Positions 57,707 through 64,000 of a stretch of DNA of 64,000 bases are shown in pieces. Source of the stretch: Porites lobata. Its lineage: Eukaryota > Cnidaria > Anthozoa > Scleractinia > Poritidae. The notes under the pieces are model-generated. The model ran no database searches and had not been told where the DNA came from. It saw only the letters and a list, made by a program, of their open reading frames with translations. Numbering within the stretch: position 1 is the stretch's first letter; each line of letters opens with the position of its first letter. Position numbers and translations under genes: made by a program. Location of the stretch: assembly GCA_942486035.1 (NCBI GenBank), contig CALNXK010000176.1, forward strand, positions 437,501-501,500, given 5' to 3'.

Positions 57707-59240
57707 CAGTGGAATGCTGATTTCTCGAACCTCCAGGGGAAATGCAAATTGGTTCGAGAAATCGAAAGTGGCATCAAATTACGCTTAATTGGCCGGGTAT
57801 TGTGTGATTATGAGTAAGAGTTCAACTTTTAACAAAGATACGTCCTTTTTAATGTAGATCTTGACCTTTATTAACAAACAAAACATACTGTACTTAAAAA
57901 ACAAAAACGAAACATAACAGAACACATGTCGTGTAGGGTATGTATATAGCACTTGCTCAATTCAGCTGAAATAATTTGTAGTAACTTGTTGCCTCTTTGC
58001 AACCGAGAAACTCTGGTCTATGATTTGAGAAATGTTCCTGGTACTTTTGCGCAGATTATCGAGGTGCACATCATCAGCAAAAAAGCTGAATGTGTTAAGC
58101 ACACTGATTGCATGGCGCAATTCACACTGTGTTGGTGGTTTTGGCGGTTCGTCTACAATGACAATCTCATCATTATCCATTTCATCTTCTTTCTCTACAT
58201 TTGCATCTGAGTGGTTAAACTCTGCTAGTATATCCTCATCAGTTAGGGAATCAGCTTCAAAAGTAGCCTCATCATCATCACGTTCCACAACAATGCCAAA
58301 TGTTACATTCTCCAGTGCAAGTTCAGGCACTCGTTCCCTTAAGTTATTGATTTCTTGAATGGATCGTCGTCATCAGAAAGTGCACTTTCTTGGGACTGAT
58401 GTGAGATCCTGGCTGCTCTGAAGCAGTTTTTGATGGTGCCTGGCGTAACTTTGTCCAATGCTACAACAAGCATATCCATAGCAACAAGGATGCTGATGTT
58501 TGGGATTGACCTATTGTTATCAATTCCAGTTGTGTACATTTGTACAGCTTTTGATGGTACTAGGTGGCAGAAACACTAAATCAATAGCTTTAAGATCCTT
58601 TACATGTGAGTGAGCTGGAAAGTCGTCCACAATAAGCACAATTTTTCTGCCTTCTCTTTCAAACTTGCTGTCCAGTTCTCTAATCCAGTCCTCAAAAAGG
58701 GACACTATCCATCCAGCTATTTTGCGTGCTCTATGTCTGCATGGAATGTTCCGCGCTCCAGAGAAACACCGGGGTTTGGCCAACTTTCCAATCACAAACA
58801 TAGGAAGTTTTTTGCCTAATGAATTTGCAGCAGCCATTCCCGTCAACCGAATTTTACTATGGTTCCCTCCCACACATTTCTCAGACTTAAGGTGGAGCGA
58901 CTTCTCAGGGAGAGCCTGATAGAATAGCCCGAACTCATCAGCATTATAATGTCAGCCAGGTTGTAGCTTGACAGAATAGCTGGCAAGGTAGTTTGCTCCC
59001 ACGATGCAGTCATCGCAGGTGTGCATGAAGTGGCCTCCCCAGCAATAGTTTTGAATGTTATACTGTCTCGTTTTCCAACGGTCAAGCCACCCGTCAGATC
59101 CCTTGAAGTCGGCTATCTGTAGTTATCGTGCATAAGACATCCCTTTCTCTTTAAGCATTGGACCTTTAACAGGGATGTTTCAGCTTCACACATTAAGAAA
59201 ATACTTGTACACTGCCTGATCCAATCTGGTAAACAAGGGG
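57707..59240 (-). pseudogene. Tigger/pogo transposase, truncated
   Basis: The left end has a pogo-type terminus, TA then CAGTGGAATGCTGATTTCTC, and GGTTCGAGAAATC again nearby. Coding runs on the minus strand to a stop at 57,962. It has part of the CENP-B-like DNA-binding region (DQAVYKYF, GPMLKEKG, FKGSDGWLDRWK), then the DDE_1 core: NADEFGLFYQ in a shifted frame, KIRLTGMAAANSLGKKLPMF and IVLIVDDFPAH. A deletion after FLPPST removes the segment holding the third acidic residue. The acidic C-terminus remains (SDDDDPF, DEDILAEFNHSD). The N-terminus and right end are missing from 59,240 on, where an unrelated duplicated sequence starts. Confidence 0.8.
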
Positions 59241-59242
59241 AG

Positions 59243-59935
59243 ATGTATCTTCCAGCACACCATCCCATAGCCAAAGAACTTCAAGCATTGGACTATACAC
59301 AGATGAGAGAGAAATTCCAAGAAGAACATCGAGTGAAATTCAGGTATGCTACCTTACATAAGAACATTACCGCACATTTGGCAAATCGCTTGCCCTTAAA
59401 AAATGTTTTTAGATTGGCAGTGGATGAGTTTTCGATTCTACATGATTTGATTCCCTGCAATTGGCCTGTAGCACTATGTCTCTACTTACTTTAAATTTTG
59501 ACATGTTTCAAGAATTGGATGAAATGATTCAAGTATCGCAATATGAACGACACTCTATTTCATGTCTGCTTGTTTAAAATGTATCAATTTGTTATAAGCA
59601 ATGTTTTACTGTTGTCGTATAAAGACCAGTTTGTCCTTCAACTGATTGGATTTCACAAGAAAGAAGCACTTTGTTTCCGTGATTTCAACTGTTTAGACGA
59701 CTACCAGTATGCATTCATTGTGGACGTATTAATTTGTTAGAGAAAATGATTGATTGTGTGGTGCATAAAAGAATGGGCTAACCACAATGAATTTAGCAAA
59801 CTTCAAACATTATATAACAAGCCCCTGCTAGAATATAACTATGAACTAGGACGTGCTTTTTTTTGCGCTACATTTTAGTCAAAGAATGTTTGATGTATCT
59901 GACTTAAAGGCATTCCCTGAATGAAGTGTTAGACT
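59243..59935 (+). repeat. 0.7-kb duplicated block, copy 1
   Basis: Matches 61,905-62,590 in the same orientation. Shared segments include CTTCCAGCACACCATCCCAT and ACATTATATAACAA. It has lost frames relative to copy 2. Unrecognised content: peptides such as HHPIAKELQALDYTQMREKF. Confidence 0.75.
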
Positions 59936-61412
59936 TATTTGTCCTCCTACGCATTGGATTTTTTCAGGAGACTCTTCTTTCGGATTAATTAGGTTGTGTT
60001 CATGGCCACATTGCCAAAGAATTAACAGTCTGGAATTAACCATAGATGGACTAGTCCACATAAAATTGGGCAATCGTCTCTTAAGAAAGGAATTATATAC
60101 AACAAACCCGCTTTGGATTATAATTACTTTTTAAGACGCACTTATATCATTTTGGGTTTTTACTAATTGTAGTGATGTATTAACCCAAATTGAAGAATCT
60201 GAAGTGTGCCATTTAACAGATTGGATTAAATTGAAAGGAGTTTATTGCTGCCAACATTGCTTTGCAGTGAAATTTTTTGCACTTACCATGGATGGAAAAA
60301 TTAGGCGCACCCATTTTTTATACATCTATTTTTATGACATAAACATGGATATTAACTTTTATAGGCAACAAATGTTATTACTCAATTCACTGTATTTTTT
60401 ACGTTCTCATTGTTATTAGTGCCTCCTTATCATGTGTTCAAAGTTTAACGGTGTGCGACCTGACCAATTGGGTTAGAAGGGAAGGCCATTACTTTTGATT
60501 GCCTTGTTTACGCTTAAAATTTTACGTTGCACGATTGACATAAAGTTACAAGGGAAATCATGGGACTTTCAAGAAACGGTTAAGATAGTGGAGTTGTATC
60601 GATCTCGCTTTTTAATGCATGACCATTTTTATGTTTAGGCATGTTTTCCACGAAGTAACTACTCGAAAAGTCTGTTCCTCCTGTTGTTGGATTAACCCTT
60701 TTAAACGGTACCATCATTGGAATTCCATGAATTGTTCTCATTGCAATCGGTTATTTCAACAAGAAATGTTGATTCATGGTTGGTTACGTTGTGAAAAATT
60801 GATCGTGCCATCACAAGAAATATACGATATTGAATGTGAAAAATTCACACACACTTATGCAGGTACACGTATTTGTACAATTGTAACCTTTACTAGAACA
60901 CTGTGGGATGATTTTTTGTAGAAAGTCTATGCAAGCGCTCATCAAGTTAGATGTGTGTACAGCTACCCTGTGGATTAATTGGTGTTTGAAAGGTTGGTGT
61001 ATGACAATTATTGATAGTGAATTGTGTTTGGATGACTATGTCTAAATGAGAAAGATTAAATTATCGCTCAAAGAGGAAAGGATGGCCAAAAAGAAATGTC
61101 AAGTATTATATGTCCACTGTTGTAGCCGACTTTTTATTTTAAACTTGCACGCACTTTCAAGGAAGCGGTTGCATTTTGGCACCTTTCATATAGTTTTGAA
61201 ATTTATTTTTTTAAAAAAGGGCAATTGTTACTAGAACAATTACACGTTCCACTTGTAAAATTAGCACAGATGTAAAAATCAGGGCACTAGAACAATTACA
61301 CATCCCACTTGTAATTAGGTTTTTCATAAAAACCATGGCTGTGTGTTTTCATTGACTTATAATTAGGGAAACAACTTAAAACGAGAATGAGTTCAATTTG
61401 TTGAAGTAATTC
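59936..61412 (+). other. Unrecognised AT-rich stretch with Cys-pair peptides
   Basis: Several broken plus-strand frames look protein-like: VCHLTDWIKLKGVYCCQHC (about 60,205-60,265), and TRKVCSSCCWINPFKRYHHW with MNCSHCNRLF (about 60,660-60,760). CxxC pairs suggest zinc-binding segments. No known family recognised. Near 61,235-61,310 there is a local repeat of CTAGAACAATTACAC. It could be a decayed host gene, a decayed element or integrated foreign DNA; the sequence alone does not decide. Confidence 0.35.
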
Positions 61413-61796
61413 ATGACTTGTTATATGGTTCGGGGACAATTCGTGACTAATGGCAAGTTTGATCTATTCTATGACCAAATCGATTCTGTTTGTAAGGTAC
61501 ATGTACCTAAAAAGAGGCTTTCCAAAAAGGAGGTTAAAATATCCTCCAAACCTGGGATTACTAAAGAAATTTTTGCTACAATGAAGTATAGTGATAATCT
61601 ATATTCCAAACTACTTAAAAGTAAACAACCAAATCCTAACCTTCATTATCTCTATAAGAAATTTACAAATAGGGTTGTTAAAGATATGAAAGATAGTAAA
61701 ACCAAGGGGATGTGTTTTCATCCACCACACGTTCACGTCCACCTATTGTGTAGGGTAGGGATAAGAGAGCACGCTTCATGGTCAGTTAGCATTTAG
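61413..61796 (+). pseudogene. Fragment of a jockey/CR1-type LINE
   Basis: An open frame with HVPKKRLSKKEVKISSKPGI, SDNLYSKLLKSKQPNPN and YLYKKFTNRVVKDMKDSK. This is the linker between endonuclease and reverse transcriptase in jockey/CR1-like elements. Neither domain follows. Isolated fragment. Confidence 0.6.
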
Positions 61797-61904
61797 TCTT
61801 TGAGTGAATACACACGTTGTTGCTGTTACGTTACGCCAAGATAAGAACTCTTCAAGAATTAGCCCTACAAGCTGTTCCTTTCCCTTGTAAACAGGCGCAG
61901 ATGT

Positions 61905-62640
61905 GTCTTCCAGCACACCATCCCATAGCCAAAGAACTTTAAGCACTGGACTATAAACAGATGAGAGACAAATTCCGAGAAGAGCATCGAGTGAAGTTCA
62001 GGTATGTGTTACCTTACATAAGAACATTACCGCACATTTGGCAAATCGCTTTCCCTTAAAAAATTTCTTTTTAGATTGGCAATGGATGAGATTTCGATTC
62101 TACATGATTTGATTCGCTGCAATTGGCCTGTAAAACTATGTCTCTACTTACTTCAATTAAAGACGTGTTTCAAGAATTGGATGAAATGATTCAAGTCTCG
62201 CAATATGAACAACGCTCTCTATTTCATGTCTGCTTCAATCTTTAAAACGTATCGATTTGTTACAGGCAATGTTTTACTGTTCTCGTACAAAGACCAGTTT
62301 CTCCTTCAACTGATTGGATTTCATTTCGACTGTTTAGACAACTACCAGTATGCATTCATTGTAGACGTATTAATTTGTTAGAGAAAATGATCGATGGTGT
62401 GGTGCATAAAAGAAGGGGCAAACCACAAAACCTTTTAAGAGATCAATTTAGCAAACTTCAAACATTATATAACAATCAGCCTGTGCTAGAATATAACTAT
62501 GAACTAAGACATGCTTTTTTTGCGCCACACTATAGTCAAAGAACGTTTGATGTTTCTGACTTACAGGCATTCCCTGAATGAAGTGTTAGACATAGTTGTC
62601 CTCCTATGCATTGGATTTCCTCAGGAGTCTCTTCTTTTGG
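61905..62640 (+). repeat. 0.7-kb duplicated block, copy 2
   Basis: Better preserved than 59,243-59,935. Its 3' part is open in one frame (62,375-62,581: MLEKMIDGVVHKRRGKPQNL, then LEYNYELRHAFFAPHYSQRT). Copy 1 carries a deletion and stops over the same stretch. Protein family unknown. Confidence 0.7.
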
Positions 62641-63740
62641 ATCAATTAGGTTGTGTTCATACAAGCATTGCCGAAGACTAGTCCACATAAGAATGGGCCA
62701 ATGCACTTCCACCCTTCGCCAGTCGTTAATTCCTTGATGGATGAGTCCTCACAGATGCTGGCAATTCAGGCTTCTCCGGCCATTCCCCATGGAACAACCT
62801 GCAGTTCAGCACAAAATGCTGCCTGCAAAATTTGCTACTGGTGATCTCTTCTCATGTCGAGGTGGGGAAATGCTCTGCAGTATTCTGAGGGGGCGGGGGC
62901 GGTGAAGGCAGCGTGACTTGATTGTTGCCTCATCTATTTGTTTTTCTTAACCTAAACCAATATTTGGGGATCAAATGGTGAAAACTTGTTCTGTTTTATG
63001 TAAAGCACTTCTACCAATCTGTTCAATCAATCCGAGAGCGGCCATCATGAATTACAGTAAATGTATGAAATCGAATGTTGAGTGTAATATCACAATGTCT
63101 TACACAGCTGGGATGATCACCTTGTGACCACATCCTGTTCTGTGGCACATTCCGGGCTGGGCCAGATACGGAAATGTCCCTTCCCTGGTACTCCTTATTC
63201 GGCTACTCTTGCTTGCGAAGTGCATGGAGTTCTGCTATAAAATTTCATGAATCACACCTCGTTTTGCACAGACCATTTTAAGCTTATTGGGTGTGTATTA
63301 GATTATTGATTAGCCCCTGGGTTTCTAGTGAATCGTTTTTGGTTTAATCCAAGAAATAGTTGGTGTGTAATATATATTTAACCTCCAATGCCTGGATACA
63401 TCTTGCACAAAAGTCAGACGTATAGTCTACATCTCCTTTACTGGGGAGTCTATCAGAGGTGTAACACCAGAAGAAATTTGTGCACACATGGAGTTCAAGA
63501 GGTCACTAGACCCTGGCAATCATTCGGCAGCAACTGGCAAATAGATTGTACTTGGTTCTCTGTTTTCCACATGAGGCGTCAATGATGTAACTGATGAATT
63601 CATTAACACTGTTGCTCCCATTCTCGACGGAACAATGGGTGATGTCGTTACATCTTATGCCATTAATTTGTGGTATGCTAAACAGGTACAATATCAGAAA
63701 TTTGTTCAAAAATTTATTGCCAATATTATTCGAACTGACA
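62641..63740. other. Noncoding or unrecognised stretch
   Basis: No supported gene. The frame at 62,653-62,844 and shorter ones lack family similarity. A G-rich tract lies near 62,890. Confidence 0.4.
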
Positions 63741-63751
63741 AGCATATCGTG

Positions 63752-64000
63752 TACGGACTTGCTTGTCTTTCTCTGCCAATCTCAAATGTCAAACGTGTAC
63801 GACCTTTTGTCCCTGTAAACACCTTAATGACCATATTTAACTCATTAGTTCAGCCCCATGTCAACTATTGCTGTGAAGTTTGGGATAGCTGTTGCAACAC
63901 CCTAGCACTCAAGCTACAAAAGCTTCAAAACAGAGCAGCTAGGGTTTTAACCTTTTCTGGCTATGACGCTAGTGCCGATCCCCTTATTGAAATTCTTGGC
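63752..64000 (+). pseudogene. LINE reverse transcriptase C-terminal fragment, runs off the window
   Basis: A frame from about 63,752 reads LSLPISNVKRVRPFVPVNTL, then FNSLVQPHVNYCCEVWDSC, KLQKLQNRAARVLTF and ends in LIEILG at the window edge. These are the thumb/C-terminal motifs of jockey-type (CR1 clade) reverse transcriptases. The frame is open here; whether the element continues is not visible. Confidence 0.7.

Overview
This is animal genomic DNA, AT-rich, with spliced genes and almost no recognisable host gene. The transposon families, the many palindromic foldback repeats and a short TTAGGG tract suggest a cnidarian, most likely an anthozoan such as a stony coral. The species call is inference from remembered repeat families.

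Layout. About 1-41,118 is two successive copies of one 12.5-13.5 kb module in the same orientation; the left end of copy 1 lies off the window. Each copy holds gene A (minus strand, coiled-coil first exon and basic later exons), a shared intergenic region, gene B (plus strand, basic N-terminus and acidic middle), a minisatellite of about 94/174-bp units, a TNP2-like (CACTA/EnSpm) transposase gene on the minus strand, and an end rich in TTAAAG motifs near 12.1-12.4 kb and 36.2-41.1 kb. Both transposase genes are broken.

Copy 2 has been invaded repeatedly. A MULE-like element (15,970-22,914, 9-bp target duplication) sits in gene A. A hAT element (30,047-34,637) interrupts the transposase and itself carries a 1.8-kb TA-flanked element with 173-bp direct repeats at its ends. 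An ISL2EU element (36,350-40,980, AT target duplication) sits in the TTAAAG-rich end; copy 1 preserves the matching empty site.

From 41.1 to 47.0 kb come an L1-like LINE relic, a RecQ-like helicase relic and a P2X7 C-terminal (ballast) domain relic. From 47.08 to 53.16 kb lies a dead Crypton-type tyrosine recombinase locus split by a second ISL2EU element (47,931-52,520). 53.2-57.7 kb is noncoding with foldback elements. 57.7-59.24 kb is a truncated Tigger/pogo transposase. 59.24-62.64 kb is an unrecognised AT-rich stretch with a 0.7-kb duplication and cysteine-pair fragments. Two fragments of jockey/CR1-type LINEs follow, the last running off the right edge.

The window is best read as a stack of DNA transposons whose target duplications give an order of events. 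The least damaged coding unit is the two-exon transposase of the first ISL2EU element; the MULE transposase has one visible lesion, an amber codon. No rRNA, tRNA or CRISPR array was seen.
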